Part shown: positions 43,276 to 53,202 of the stretch, one piece after another
Layout: each line of letters starts with the position of its first letter
How positions within the stretch are numbered: position 1 is the first letter of the stretch
Assembly: GCF_000092245.1 (NCBI RefSeq)
Contig: NC_014166.1
Span: forward strand, 1 to 64,000
Source of the DNA: Arcobacter nitrofigilis DSM 7299
GTDB lineage: Bacteria > Campylobacterota > Campylobacteria > Campylobacterales > Arcobacteraceae
Length of the DNA: 64,000 bases
Reading direction: 5' to 3'
Notes under the pieces: generated by a model
What the model was told of the DNA's origin: nothing
What the model saw: only the letters and a program-made list of their open reading frames with translations
Database searches by the model: none
Made by a program: the position numbers and the translations under genes

Positions 43276-44018
43276 GGTACTAAATATCCAAATTTGTTAA
43301 ATATTTTTTTTGCATCTGCACTTAAGATAAAGTCATAAAAGGCTTTTGCTTCTTTATTGTCTTTTGCATTGTTTATAATAACAATTCCTTGATTAATAGG
43401 AGTATAAAGTTTTGGATTTACATCTATCCAATTTACACCTTCTTTATACATACTCATTTTTGGACTATATAAAGATGATTTTGCAATAAATCCAATATCA
43501 GTTGCTGTTGTTGCATATGTAACTGTTTGAGATATAGATTCAGCATATACATATTTTTTTACAACATCGTTATATATTTTTGCATTTTTCATAGCTTCAA
43601 CTGCTGCTTTTCCATAAGGAGCAGTTTTTGGATTTGCAATAGCGATTTTGCTTACTGAACTATCCTTTGCTAGATTTATTCCTTTTGACATATCTAGTTT
43701 TTTAACACTTAAAATTGCTAAACTTCCTTGTGCATAAATAACTGGTTTTGTAATAGCAATTTTATCGCTATATAAGGCTTTAGGGTATTTCATATTTGCT
43801 GCCATAAAAATATTATATGGAGCCCCATTTTTAATTTGTGCAGTTAGTTTTCCACTACTTCCAAGAGTTACTTCTACTTTTGTATCAGGATTAGTTTTGT
43901 TAAACTCTTTAATTAAATCACCAATTGCATAACTTACATTTGCAGCAACTGCAACATTTATTTGTCCTGCAAACAGACTTAAACTTATAACTAAAATCCC
44001 TATTACTATTTTTTTCAT
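43272..44018 (-). CDS. modA: Molybdate-binding periplasmic protein (ModA)
   Basis: This 248-residue protein has a signal peptide (MKKIVIGILVISLSLFAG) followed by the ModA core: INVAVAANVSYAIGDLI, VEVTLGSSGKLTAQIKNGAPYNIFMAA, KIAIANPKTAPYGKAAVEA and the late TDIGFIAKSSLY. It binds molybdate (or tungstate) with high affinity. It is nine bases downstream of a Mop gene and upstream of the TOBE gene, modB and modC. Confidence 0.93.
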   Translation of the reverse strand: MKKIVIGILVISLSLFAGQINVAVAANVSYAIGDLIKEFNKTNPDTKVEVTLGSSGKLTAQIKNGAPYNIFMAANMKYPKALYSDKIAITKPVIYAQGSLAILSVKKLDMSKGINLAKDSSVSKIAIANPKTAPYGKAAVEAMKNAKIYNDVVKKYVYAESISQTVTYATTATDIGFIAKSSLYSPKMSMYKEGVNWIDVNPKLYTPINQGIVIINNAKDNKEAKAFYDFILSADAKKIFNKFGYLVP

Positions 44019-44027
44019 TCTTTCTCC

Positions 44028-44447
44028 TTATTTTCCTATCATTACATCTGTTGCCTTGATTATGGCACTAACACTATTTCCTATTTTTATATGTAAGTTT
44101 TTTATTGAGCTTGCTGTAATTACTGCAATTACTCTCTCCTTATTTCCTATATCTATTTCTACTTCTGCAGTTACAGAACCTAAATAGATATTTTCAACGC
44201 TTCCTTGAAGTTTATTTCTTGCACTTATATTTAAACTTACATCTGTAGTTATAAGTACACAACTTGATTTAAATATTACTGTAACTATGTCATCTATTTT
44301 TAAATCAAGATTCTTAACAGCATTATTTGTAATCACTGAAACAATTGTATAGCCACTGTTCAATTTTACATAGATTTCAGAATTAACCTGACCTTGTTCA
44401 ACTAATTCTATTACTCCAGTTAATTGATTTCTTGCACTTAGTTTCAT
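44028..44447 (-). CDS. Double-Mop (TOBE) molybdate-binding protein
   Basis: This 139-residue protein has two Mop repeats, MKLSARNQLTGVIELV and NISARNKLQGSVENIYL, each with the SARN signature, and is paralogous to the protein at 39429. It is a likely molybdate buffer supplying cofactor synthesis. The start is ATG 44447, preceded by AAAGGAGAAAG; an in-frame GTG five codons upstream overlaps that ribosome site and is rejected. It is first in the modA-modB-modC operon. Confidence 0.85.
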   Translation of the reverse strand: MKLSARNQLTGVIELVEQGQVNSEIYVKLNSGYTIVSVITNNAVKNLDLKIDDIVTVIFKSSCVLITTDVSLNISARNKLQGSVENIYLGSVTAEVEIDIGNKERVIAVITASSIKNLHIKIGNSVSAIIKATDVMIGK

Positions 44448-44465
44448 CTTTCTCCTTTGCACGAA

Positions 44466-44492
44466 GCATTATATATTTATTTATATAACGAT
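44466..44492 (-). promoter_or_regulatory. ModE-like operator of the first molybdate operon
   Basis: On the minus strand ATCGTTATATAAATAAATATATAATGC: the arms CGTTATATA and TATATAATG form an imperfect palindrome of ModE type. It is about 20 bases upstream of the Mop-modA operon and shares ATCGTTATATA with the site at 41295. Confidence 0.65.
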
Positions 44493-44501
44493 TAGCTAAA
44501 A

Positions 44502-44528
44502 AAAACTAGAAGGAATCCCTCTAGTTTT
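44502..44528 (-). terminator. Terminator after nifK
   Basis: On the minus strand AAAACTAGA and TCTAGTTTT form a stem extended by GG/CC around an ATT-centred loop, followed by eight T residues. It lies five bases after the nifK stop codon and ends the nifH-orf-nifD-nifK transcript. Confidence 0.85.
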
Positions 44529-44532
44529 AAAA

Positions 44533-46074
44533 TTATCTTACTGAATCGAAGAAATAATCTGTTTCAGCTATATCTTTAGTCTCTTCATCTAATTGGTCTA
44601 AGATACCATTAGTAATCCAAGTTAAAAGGTTGATACCACCTTCATAACCACTCATAGAGTATCTATGTAAGTGATGTCTATCAAAAATTGGGAAACCAAT
44701 TCTAATAAGTGGAGTTTTTGTATCTCTATAAAGTTCTTTACCATAAACATTACCAATCATGAAATCAACTGGTTCTGTGAATAATAATGATCTTAATGCC
44801 CATAAATCTTTACCTGGCCAAATATTACATTCGTCAGATCTGTTTGATTTATCTAAGATTGCTCTCATTTCTGCTTCCCAATTTTTTCTTGGAGCATTAT
44901 GACAAACAACATGAGTTGGAATTGCACCCATTTCAACTAAGAAAGAAACCATACCTAATAAAAAGTCAGGATCTCCCCAGATTGCAATTTTTTTACCATG
45001 CATATATGGATAAGAATCTTGCATAGCATCAACAAGTCTAGCTCTTTGTTGTTTTAATTCTTCTGGAATTTCTTTACCAGTTAATTCTGCTAATTTCATA
45101 ACAAATGCATCAGTACCACTTAAACCAATTGGATTACAAGTTTCATAAGTTTGTTTCCATTTGTTTTTAATAGTTTTAGCTGTTGCTATTGATGAATATT
45201 TTTGTAAAGATATTGTTGCTTTCGCATTAATTGAACCTTTAAGGTCTTCAATTTTTGTTCCACCAGCATACAATTTATACTCACCAGCTCCAGTATCCCA
45301 TTGCTCTTCATGGTCACCAATCATTACGATTTTATCACCGAACATTTTAGATATTTTTTTAATCTCTTTTAATGATCCTAAATAAGGTTCAAATCCAGGG
45401 ATAATATTAATTCTTTCTTCATCAACAGTAGTTTTTTCAGTACTTACTTGCTCTAAAATAGATTTCATCATATTATCATAACCTGTAATATGAGAACCTA
45501 CGAATGAAGGAGTATGTGCATTAGGAATTAAAACATTGTCTAATTCACCTTCAGCTTCATCTTTAGCTCCAATAATAAAAGCACCTAAGTCATCACCGAT
45601 AACTTCTGCCATACATGTAGTAGATACAGCAATCATTTCTGGTTTATATAAAGCATTACAATTTCGTAAACCATCTTTCATATTTGCTAATCCACCAAAT
45701 ACCGCTGCAGATTCACTCATAGAATCTGAAACACAAGGAGTTGGTTCTTTAAAGTGTCTTGTAAAATATGTTCTAAAGTATGCAACACATCCATGGCTTC
45801 CATGAACATAAGGCATAGTATTTTCAAATCCAAGAGCTACCATAACAGCACCAAGAGGTTGACAAGCTTTAGCAGGGTTAACAGTAATTGCTTCTCTTGC
45901 TAAATTTTTTTCTCTATAATCCCAAGACTCAGTCCATTTTTGAATTTCTTCAACTTTAGCAGGATTAATTGCTCCCATTGAACCTTCAAATTCTTTTTTG
46001 TTTTTTAAAACTTCTTGATATTCAGGTTTTAAAAACAGTTTTTGTCCGTTTACTATATTATCTAAATCTTGCAT
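44533..46074 (-). CDS. nifK: Nitrogenase MoFe protein beta subunit
   Basis: This 513-residue protein, with NifD, forms the alpha2beta2 MoFe protein. The P-cluster cysteines are visible in KACQPLGAV, HGSHGCVAYFRTYF and STTCMAEVIGDD, and TRHFKEP follows the second. The length is normal for the family. It begins one base after the nifD stop codon, so the two subunits are co-translated. The protein is cytosolic. Transcription comes from the nifH promoter at 49017-49032. Confidence 0.97.
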   Translation of the reverse strand: MQDLDNIVNGQKLFLKPEYQEVLKNKKEFEGSMGAINPAKVEEIQKWTESWDYREKNLAREAITVNPAKACQPLGAVMVALGFENTMPYVHGSHGCVAYFRTYFTRHFKEPTPCVSDSMSESAAVFGGLANMKDGLRNCNALYKPEMIAVSTTCMAEVIGDDLGAFIIGAKDEAEGELDNVLIPNAHTPSFVGSHITGYDNMMKSILEQVSTEKTTVDEERINIIPGFEPYLGSLKEIKKISKMFGDKIVMIGDHEEQWDTGAGEYKLYAGGTKIEDLKGSINAKATISLQKYSSIATAKTIKNKWKQTYETCNPIGLSGTDAFVMKLAELTGKEIPEELKQQRARLVDAMQDSYPYMHGKKIAIWGDPDFLLGMVSFLVEMGAIPTHVVCHNAPRKNWEAEMRAILDKSNRSDECNIWPGKDLWALRSLLFTEPVDFMIGNVYGKELYRDTKTPLIRIGFPIFDRHHLHRYSMSGYEGGINLLTWITNGILDQLDEETKDIAETDYFFDSVR

Positions 46075-46075
46075 A

Positions 46076-47542
46076 TTACGCTCCCTCTACTTCTTTGTCC
46101 CATGGTGCTTTAGTATGATTCCAAACAGGAGAATTCATTGCTAAATCCATATCTTTTGCAAAAATTGCAAATGCATCATACCCATGGTATGGTCCACTAT
46201 AATCCCAAGAGTGCATTTGTCTAAATGGTAATCCCATTTTTTGAAATACATATTTCTCTTTTACACCAGCTGCAACTAAGTCAGGTCTCAATTTTTTAAC
46301 AAATTCTTCTAACTCATACTCATTCGCATCATCATAAATAAGTGTTGATCTTCCTAAATCTTCTTTAGTTCTTTTATAATCATCACCATGTCCGAACTCA
46401 TAACCAGTACCAATAACTTCCATCCCTAAATCTTCATAAGCACCAATAACGTGTCTTGGTCTTAATCCACCAACATAAAGCATAACTTTTTTACCCTCTA
46501 ACATTGGTCTAAATTTAGCAATAACTGCATCTGTCATAGCAGTATATTTAGCAATAACTTTTTCTGTTTGTTCTTGAATTTTTTCATCAAAAAATGATGC
46601 AATTTTTCTCAAACTTTCAGTTGTTTTTGTAGGTCCAAAGAAGTTATATTCCATCCAAGGTATACCAAACTCTTGCTCCATATGTCTAGAAATATAGTTC
46701 ATAGATCTATAACAGTGAAGTAAGTTCAATTTTGCTTTTGGTGCGATTGCTAACTCTTTATAAGTTGCATCCCCAGACCATTGTGCAATTACTCTTAATC
46801 CCATTTCTTCTAAGATTAATCTTGTAGACCAAGCATCTCCACCGATGTTATAATCTCCAATAATTGCTACATCATAAGGAGTTGATTCAAAATCTTTTCT
46901 ATGTGATGTATCAGGCATAACATGATCTCTAATCATATCATTTGCGATGTGGTGACCAAGAGATTGAGAAACCCCTCTAAACCCTTCACATGATACAGCA
47001 ACAGTTTGATGACCTGTCTCTTTTTTATGAACTTTTGCAACAGCTTGAATATCATCTCCAATTAAACCAATTGGACACTCTGATTGAATTGAAATACCAT
47101 TGTTTAATGGGAATAATTCATCAATCTCTTCTAACGCTTTTTTAAGTTTTTTATCTCCACCAAATACGATATCTTTTTCATTGAAGTCAGTTGAAAAGTT
47201 CATAGTAACAAAAGTGTCAATACCAGTTGTTCCTATATAATAATTTCTTCTTCCACCTCTTGAATATTGCCCACAACCTATTGGTCCATGAGAAATATGA
47301 ATCATATCTTTAATTGGTCCCCAAACAACACCTTTAGATCCTGCATATGCACAACCTCTTTGTGACATAACACCTGGTACTGTTTGTTTGTTACTTCTTG
47401 TAGTATCACAAGAACCTTTTACACCTTCTGGATTATCAGTTCCAAGGTGTTTTGCTCTATTCTTCTTCGCTTTTTCTGGATAAGCTTCAAGTACTTCTGC
47501 AATTGCTTGCTTTTGAAGACTTTCTAATGTTTCTGGTCCCAT
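46076..47542 (-). CDS. nifD: Nitrogenase MoFe protein alpha subunit
   Basis: This 488-residue catalytic subunit binds FeMo-co. P-cluster cysteines are in [22 protein letters not shown] and [12 protein letters not shown]. FeMo-co ligands are Cys in [14 protein letters not shown] and His in [16 protein letters not shown]. The substrate-channel residues Gln and His sit in [12 protein letters not shown]. All match the Mo-dependent enzyme rather than VnfD or AnfD. After [10 protein letters not shown] the sequence reads [10 protein letters not shown], where many homologues have W-G-S-R-R. It is 28 bases downstream of a small unknown gene. Confidence 0.97.
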   Translation of the reverse strand: MGPETLESLQKQAIAEVLEAYPEKAKKNRAKHLGTDNPEGVKGSCDTTRSNKQTVPGVMSQRGCAYAGSKGVVWGPIKDMIHISHGPIGCGQYSRGGRRNYYIGTTGIDTFVTMNFSTDFNEKDIVFGGDKKLKKALEEIDELFPLNNGISIQSECPIGLIGDDIQAVAKVHKKETGHQTVAVSCEGFRGVSQSLGHHIANDMIRDHVMPDTSHRKDFESTPYDVAIIGDYNIGGDAWSTRLILEEMGLRVIAQWSGDATYKELAIAPKAKLNLLHCYRSMNYISRHMEQEFGIPWMEYNFFGPTKTTESLRKIASFFDEKIQEQTEKVIAKYTAMTDAVIAKFRPMLEGKKVMLYVGGLRPRHVIGAYEDLGMEVIGTGYEFGHGDDYKRTKEDLGRSTLIYDDANEYELEEFVKKLRPDLVAAGVKEKYVFQKMGLPFRQMHSWDYSGPYHGYDAFAIFAKDMDLAMNSPVWNHTKAPWDKEVEGA

Positions 47543-47570
47543 AATTTTCTCCTTTGAAAGAAAAAGTAGC

Positions 47571-47930
47571 TTATGCTACTTTTACTCTATATAGATTCAT
47601 GTCATCTAATTTTTTACAAATAGCTTTAGTTGCATCACCATCAACAGATTTTGAGATTTCAGAAATTTGGTATTTATTAGTATAATAAACCATTTTATAA
47701 CCATCTTTTTCTTTACACTCAGTATTAGTATAATAATCAACTAAGGCAGTATGTAAAAAAGAACCTTCTGGGATAGAAATTTCTTCTAACTTTACACCTT
47801 CTCTTGTTTCACTTGAAACAGTTACAGATTTACCTGTAGCATCAACTCCATCTTGTACTTTTTCTATTACTTTATCAAAACTTACATCATTACCCATATC
47901 AGCTGGGAAGTGGTATCCACATACAAACAT
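47571..47930 (-). CDS. Unknown 119-residue protein between nifH and nifD
   Basis: I do not recognise this protein. It is 119 residues, soluble and mixed in charge, beginning [20 protein letters not shown], with cysteines near residues 4, 73 and 103. There is no cluster motif, signal peptide or membrane segment. The short motif [16 protein letters not shown] is notable. It is preceded by a 119-base structured leader (copy B) and a strong AAAAGGAG ribosome site. Its position between nifH and nifD is where archaeal nifI genes occur, but it has no PII signature. Expression must follow nifH. Confidence 0.75.
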   Translation of the reverse strand: MFVCGYHFPADMGNDVSFDKVIEKVQDGVDATGKSVTVSSETREGVKLEEISIPEGSFLHTALVDYYTNTECKEKDGYKMVYYTNKYQISEISKSVDGDATKAICKKLDDMNLYRVKVA

Positions 47931-48049
47931 TTTTTTCTCCTTTTAAATGTCCCATTTTTTAAAGGGACTTACCTTTTTTATATCTTTTAATAAGATGGAA
48001 AATCCATCTTTAAAGAAACAAATCCTAAAGAGGACAAACGAGTTGTCCC
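47931..48049 (-). repeat. Structured leader element, copy B (between nifH and the 119-residue gene)
   Basis: On the minus strand: hairpin GGACAACTCGTTTGTCC (48048-48032), then TCTTTAGGATTTGTTTCTTT, stem AAGATGGATTTTCCATCTT, an A/T-rich spacer, stem GTCCC...GGGAC and CATTTAAAAGGA at the ribosome site of the 119-residue gene. It shares loop AACTCGTT, box CTTTAGG and the final stem with copies A (6383) and C (56392). Lying just after nifH, it may also stabilise or process the nifH message. Confidence 0.65.
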
Positions 48050-48062
48050 TACAACTTTTATA

Positions 48063-49001
<939 letters not shown>

Positions 49002-49016
49002 TTACAAATAGATAAT

Positions 49017-49032
49017 TGCATATAGCGTTCCA
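49017..49032 (-). promoter_or_regulatory. Sigma-54 promoter of nifHDK
   Basis: On the minus strand TGGAACGCTATATGCA has the -24 GG at 49031-49030 and -12 GC at 49019-49018. Transcription would start near 49005, about 30 bases before nifH. Upstream, TGT-N9-ACA at 49055-49069... read on the plus strand as TGT at 49155-49157 and ACA at 49167-49169, is one base short of the classical NifA site. The rest of the 280-base gap up to 49257 shows only a hairpin at 49211-49231. Confidence 0.88.
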
Positions 49033-49210
49033 CAAGATAAGAAAACAGTAAATTTTTTTCGTAATTTTTTTAGAAGTCCATAAAATAGGGATTCTTGTGG
49101 GGATATTTTTTAAAAGAGATAAAAATAGGATAAAATATATCTTATTTTCATAATTGTTTTTATGCTACATTTTTTGTAAAATTTGTTGTTTTGATTTGTA
49201 AATGTTAGTA

Positions 49211-49231
49211 AAATCAACCAAAGGTTGATTT
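49211..49231 (-). terminator. Hairpin downstream of trkA
   Basis: AAATCAACC and GGTTGATTT form a perfect nine-base stem with an AAA (plus) or TTT (minus) loop. It is 27 bases past the trkA stop. The T run lies on the wrong side for the minus strand, so it is at best a weak terminator of the trkH-trkA transcript. Confidence 0.45.
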
Positions 49232-49257
49232 AAAAAAAGTGTTTAAAATAAGAAGAT

Positions 49258-49905
49258 TTAGAATTGTTTACAAAACTCTTTGCTATATTTAGCTTCTCCT
49301 ATAAAAACTAATACATCGTTTTCTTTTACTTTATAAGAAGAGTCTATATTTAAAACCCAGGTACCATCTGATTTGTAAGATACTATTTTGAGCTTTTTAT
49401 ATTCTTCTTTTATTTCATAAATCCTTCTATTGATAAAGTTTTCATTTGCGACTAGTTTGATGATTTTTATATTATTACTTACATCTATTTCTTCCATTGT
49501 CATATTATCAATAAGTTTATTTACTAACATTCTTCCTGCTATTTTTTCAGGATAGATAATCTTAAAGGCTCCAATTTTTGATAAAATTTCACCGTGAGTT
49601 GATGTGATAGCTTTTGCAATAATATTCTGATTATTCAAATCTTTTAATGCCATTACTGTTAAAATACTTGCTTCTATATTTTCACCAATACTAACAATTA
49701 CCGTATCAAGATTGTAAATTCCTACATCTTCTAAGGCTTGTTTATTTGTACTATCAAGGACAAAAGCATTGTCAATGTATTCACTTATTTCTTGAATTCT
49801 TTTTTCATCATTATCTACTGCTATTACTTTTACATCTAATCTTGATAAACTCTTTACAATATAAGATCCAAATTTTCCTAATCCAATAACTGCGATTGTT
49901 TTCAT
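49258..49905 (-). CDS. K+ uptake regulatory subunit (TrkA/KtrA, RCK domains)
   Basis: This 215-residue cytosolic protein has an RCK_N Rossmann domain (VIGLGKFGSYIVKSL, then VKVIAVDNDEKRIQ and AFVLDSTN) and an RCK_C domain from about residue 135. It is half the size of E. coli TrkA, like KtrA. It gates the partner channel in response to nucleotides. Its start overlaps the trkH-type gene by four bases. Confidence 0.9.
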   Translation of the reverse strand: MKTIAVIGLGKFGSYIVKSLSRLDVKVIAVDNDEKRIQEISEYIDNAFVLDSTNKQALEDVGIYNLDTVIVSIGENIEASILTVMALKDLNNQNIIAKAITSTHGEILSKIGAFKIIYPEKIAGRMLVNKLIDNMTMEEIDVSNNIKIIKLVANENFINRRIYEIKEEYKKLKIVSYKSDGTWVLNIDSSYKVKENDVLVFIGEAKYSKEFCKQF

Positions 49906-51230
49906 ATAATAATCCTTCCCGTTGGGTATTTAAAATGTTTTGTTTTTGCTTTTCCAACTAATATTAGACCAAAGGCAAAGACTCCAAGTCTTCCTGCTAA
50001 CATCATAACAATGATAATACTTTTACCTAAAATATCAAATTCTTGTGAAAAGCTAAGAACTCCACCACCATTACCTGTTGATACTCCTACTGTTCCAAAG
50101 GCAGAAACAACTTCAAATAAAATTCTTAAAAAAGGTAAATCTTGGGTTTCTACTAAAATTAAAGTGGCTAAAAGTACGAAAAAAGAGGAAGAGAGAATGA
50201 TTGCTAGTGCTTTGTTTATAATCTTTTGTTCAATGGTTCTTTTAAAAATACTTGGTTGTTGGTTACTCTCTTTTAAAATATAAATTACTGTGATAATTAA
50301 AATGGCAACGGTAGTTATTTTCATACCACCACCTGTACTCCCTTGTCCTGCTCCTGTCATCATAAACAAAGTTGAGAAGAAGAGGGAAGACTCTTTTAAC
50401 CCACCAAGGTCAATACTATTAAAACCACTGGTTCTAAAGTTTATTGAGAGGAAAAAAGCATTTAATAGTTTGTCATAAACAGATAACCCTCCAAAAGTCT
50501 TAGGATTATTCCATTCAATAGATAAAAATAAAATCATCCCTGCAACAATTAAAATAACTGTTCCATAAATCATTATTCTTGTATGGATAGTAAACCTTTT
50601 TGCAAATCTTCTGTTTTCATAAATTTCAATTAAAACAAAATAACCCATTCCTCCTAAGACAACTAAGATACAAATGGTGACTAAGGATATAGTATCACTT
50701 TGGTATCCTTCTAAACTATTGGTAAATAAAGAGAATCCCGCATTATTAAAAGCACTTACACTATGAAATATTCCATACCAAAGTGAATGTAATAAATCGT
50801 ATTTCTTTAGAAACTGAGTAGTTAAAATAATTGCACCTAATATTTCTATAACTAATACAACAGCAAAAATCTTTCTTAAAAATTTTCTTACATGCAAACT
50901 TGGTAAGTCTAAAGATTGTCTCATAGCTCTTTTTTCGTCTATATCTAATCTTTGTCTAAATGATAAAAAGAAAATTATTACCAATGACATATATCCTATT
51001 CCACCAATTTGAATAAGAAGTAAAATAATAACTTCTCCCAAAAGAGTAAAGTTTTCAGAGGTACTTGTAACAATAAGCCCTGTTACACATGTGGCACTAG
51101 TAGCTGTAAAAATAGCGTCAATAAAAGCTAAATGACCTTTATGACAAATAGGTAGAGCCAATACTAAAGCTCCAAAAAATATAACTAATACATATCCTAC
51201 AAATATAGATCTTACATATTTATGTTCCAC
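49902..51230 (-). CDS. K+ transporter membrane subunit (TrkH/KtrB)
   Basis: This 442-residue protein with about ten membrane segments in four MPM repeats has selectivity-filter-like turns such as TSATCVTGLI, NNAGFSLF, FRTSGFNSIDL and GTVGVSTG; the first and last carry the conserved glycine. It forms the K+ (or Na+-coupled K+) uptake pore with the adjacent RCK subunit. It lies downstream of a KdpDE-like two-component pair with a 12-base gap and is probably controlled by it. Confidence 0.92.
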   Translation of the reverse strand: MEHKYVRSIFVGYVLVIFFGALVLALPICHKGHLAFIDAIFTATSATCVTGLIVTSTSENFTLLGEVIILLLIQIGGIGYMSLVIIFFLSFRQRLDIDEKRAMRQSLDLPSLHVRKFLRKIFAVVLVIEILGAIILTTQFLKKYDLLHSLWYGIFHSVSAFNNAGFSLFTNSLEGYQSDTISLVTICILVVLGGMGYFVLIEIYENRRFAKRFTIHTRIMIYGTVILIVAGMILFLSIEWNNPKTFGGLSVYDKLLNAFFLSINFRTSGFNSIDLGGLKESSLFFSTLFMMTGAGQGSTGGGMKITTVAILIITVIYILKESNQQPSIFKRTIEQKIINKALAIILSSSFFVLLATLILVETQDLPFLRILFEVVSAFGTVGVSTGNGGGVLSFSQEFDILGKSIIIVMMLAGRLGVFAFGLILVGKAKTKHFKYPTGRIII

Positions 51231-51242
51231 TAATTAATAATC

Positions 51243-51932
51243 CTAATCTTGAGTATAAGAAAATCTATATCCAATACCTGACTCAGTTTTTATATATTTT
51301 GGTCTAGTACTGTTTTCTTCAATTTTTTTTCTTAATGTATTTACATAAGTTCTTAAATATTGCATTTCAGTTTGATAACCTACTCCCCAAACTTCATTTA
51401 GAATTTGTTTGTGGGTTAATGTTTTGTTTGCATTTATCATAAAATATTTTAATAACTCATATTCAATAGGGGTCAATTTAAGAACTTCTTTTTTAAATTT
51501 TATAGTTCTTGAACTTATATCAAGTTCTAAGTCATTGCAAATAAAGTTATTATCAATCTCTTCTTTTGCAATATTTCTTCTTAAATTTGCCCTTATTCTT
51601 GCCAATAGCTCATTTACAGAAAACGGTTTCGTAATATAATCATCTGCTCCAACATCTAAAGCTGCCACGATTTCTTTTTCATCATGTCTAGCTGTTAGGA
51701 CGAGAATAGGTACTTTTGATATTTCTCTAATTTGTTTTATTAAATCTTTTCCATCACCATCTGGTAGTCCTAAATCAACTATAAGAAGACTTGGATTATG
51801 ACTTAAAAACATCATTATAGCATTTTTCTTGCTTTCACTTGAAATAAAATTAAAAGCATACTCTTTAAATGTTATTTCTAATAATCTTTTTACAGAAGAA
51901 TCATCTTCAATTATGTGTATTAATTCTTTCAT
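51243..51932 (-). CDS. Response regulator, KdpE/OmpR type
   Basis: This 229-residue regulator has an N-terminal receiver (IHIIEDD start seen as HIIEDDSSVKRLL; phospho-acceptor Asp in LLIVDLGLPDGDG; LTARHDEKEIVAALDVGADDYITKPF) and a C-terminal winged helix (KLTPIEYELLKYFMINANKTLTHKQIL). The motif set is closest to KdpE. It overlaps the sensor kinase gene by four bases and precedes trkH, implying control of K+ uptake; no kdpFABC pump genes are in the window. Confidence 0.88.
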   Translation of the reverse strand: MKELIHIIEDDSSVKRLLEITFKEYAFNFISSESKKNAIMMFLSHNPSLLIVDLGLPDGDGKDLIKQIREISKVPILVLTARHDEKEIVAALDVGADDYITKPFSVNELLARIRANLRRNIAKEEIDNNFICNDLELDISSRTIKFKKEVLKLTPIEYELLKYFMINANKTLTHKQILNEVWGVGYQTEMQYLRTYVNTLRKKIEENSTRPKYIKTESGIGYRFSYTQD

Positions 51933-52960
51933 ATTAGTTTTGCTCTTTTTAATACTGGTAGGTTTATTTCTATTAGTATGCCATTATTTTGTGAAATTGC
52001 TTTAATCTCTCCATTATGAAGTTTAACTATACTTTTACAAATAGCCAAACCAATACCACTTCCTGAGATATCATTGGTATCTTCTACCCTATAAAATTTA
52101 TCAAAAATATTTTTTAGTTTTTCTTCATCTATAAATTCTGTTTCATTAAAAACTTGAATTTTTATGTAATTATTATAATCTAATACTTCAAAATCTATTT
52201 TTGCATTGGTAGTTGAGTATTTAAATGCATTATCAAGTAAATTTACTACTAATTGGGTAAGTAAAGTATTATCCCCCCAAAATAGTCCAGTCTCTTCAAT
52301 ATTTACAATTACTTTTTCGTCACTTTGTTTTTGAGAAAACTCATCTAAAGCGACTCCTACAATATCCTCAAAATCACACCATTGAAGTTTTAAATTAATA
52401 TTACCACTTGATAATCTAGTACTATCAAGAATATTTGTAATAAGCCTTTCCATTCTAATAGAGGCATAATTTATATCTTCTAGTAAGCTATTTTTGTTTG
52501 TTTCATTTAATTCATTGTTTGATAATATTAAATTAATACTTCCGTGAATCGTTGATAAGGGAGTTCTTAAATCATGAGAGATTATATGTAATAAACTCTC
52601 TCTTAATTCATTTTGTTTCATTTGTGTATTTAAGCTTTTTGCTTGATAAGTTATTATCCAACCCACAATTCCAAAAATCAGAAAACTCCAAATATAAAGT
52701 TCATTGTGTACAGAAAAGCTGTATATGGGTGGGATATATAAGAAATTTAGAAGAACTACACAAAGAATAGTCATAAAGAAAGTAGTTTTACCTTTTCCAT
52801 GAATAGCCACTACAATAACAGGAATAATATGAATAAGTGTAATATTTATGATATCTAAAGAGTTTCTAAACATATGACTAATGATAGTAATAATTAGTAA
52901 GATAACTAGAGCTTTTAAAATGTAGTTGTATTGTCTATATGGGAAAAGTAAGTTTTTCAT
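51929..52960 (-). CDS. Truncated KdpD-like sensor histidine kinase
   Basis: This 343-residue kinase opens with a four-helix DUF4118 membrane domain (about 10-105, LIHIIPVIVVAIHGKGK), as in the middle of KdpD. HisKA follows (H-box LHIISHDLRTPLSTIHGS), then HATPase (LVVNLLDNAFKYS, SGIGLAICKSIVKLHNG). It lacks the roughly 390-residue N-terminal KdpD and Usp domains of full-length KdpD, so sensing must be by the membrane part. It is the partner of the KdpE-like regulator, with a 26-residue membrane peptide gene just upstream. Confidence 0.87.
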   Translation of the reverse strand: MKNLLFPYRQYNYILKALVILLIITIISHMFRNSLDIINITLIHIIPVIVVAIHGKGKTTFFMTILCVVLLNFLYIPPIYSFSVHNELYIWSFLIFGIVGWIITYQAKSLNTQMKQNELRESLLHIISHDLRTPLSTIHGSINLILSNNELNETNKNSLLEDINYASIRMERLITNILDSTRLSSGNINLKLQWCDFEDIVGVALDEFSQKQSDEKVIVNIEETGLFWGDNTLLTQLVVNLLDNAFKYSTTNAKIDFEVLDYNNYIKIQVFNETEFIDEEKLKNIFDKFYRVEDTNDISGSGIGLAICKSIVKLHNGEIKAISQNNGILIEINLPVLKRAKLI

Positions 52961-52961
52961 C

Positions 52962-53042
52962 TCATGCTTTAAAAAGTTTTATTATTAAAAGAAGTATTAA
53001 AAAAGATAAAATGGAAAGCATAATTATATTTGGCGTTGTCAT
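52962..53042 (-). CDS. 26-residue single-helix membrane peptide (KdpF-like in size and position)
   Basis: ATG at 53042-53040, after AAAGAGAAAGAA, opens a 26-codon frame MTTPNIIMLSILSFLILLLI followed by IKLFKA and a TGA one base before the ATG of the KdpD-like kinase. The product is one hydrophobic helix with a basic C-terminus. KdpF (about 29 residues) is likewise a one-helix peptide at the head of kdp operons, but sequence at this length proves nothing. The close coupling to the kinase and a TATAAT box at 53078-53073 (minus strand) support a real gene. Confidence 0.5.
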   Translation of the reverse strand: MTTPNIIMLSILSFLILLLIIKLFKA

Positions 53043-53202
53043 TTCTTTCTCTTTAGAATAAAGTGTGACTATATTATATGTTGTCTTATCTAAAGAAAAA
53101 ATCAAAAAATAAATTTAAATATCAAAATTTTATAAAGATAAATATGAGAGAAATAAGAACTTTCTCTCAATATTGTTTGTAGAGTATAAGTTATTTAGTG
53201 CT

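Noticed and set aside
47571-47930. Idea that the gene between nifH and nifD is nifI (PII-like) or cowN
   Set aside because: The PII signature around the T-loop and the phosphate-binding GDG motif are missing, and the sequence does not resemble CowN. Left as unknown.
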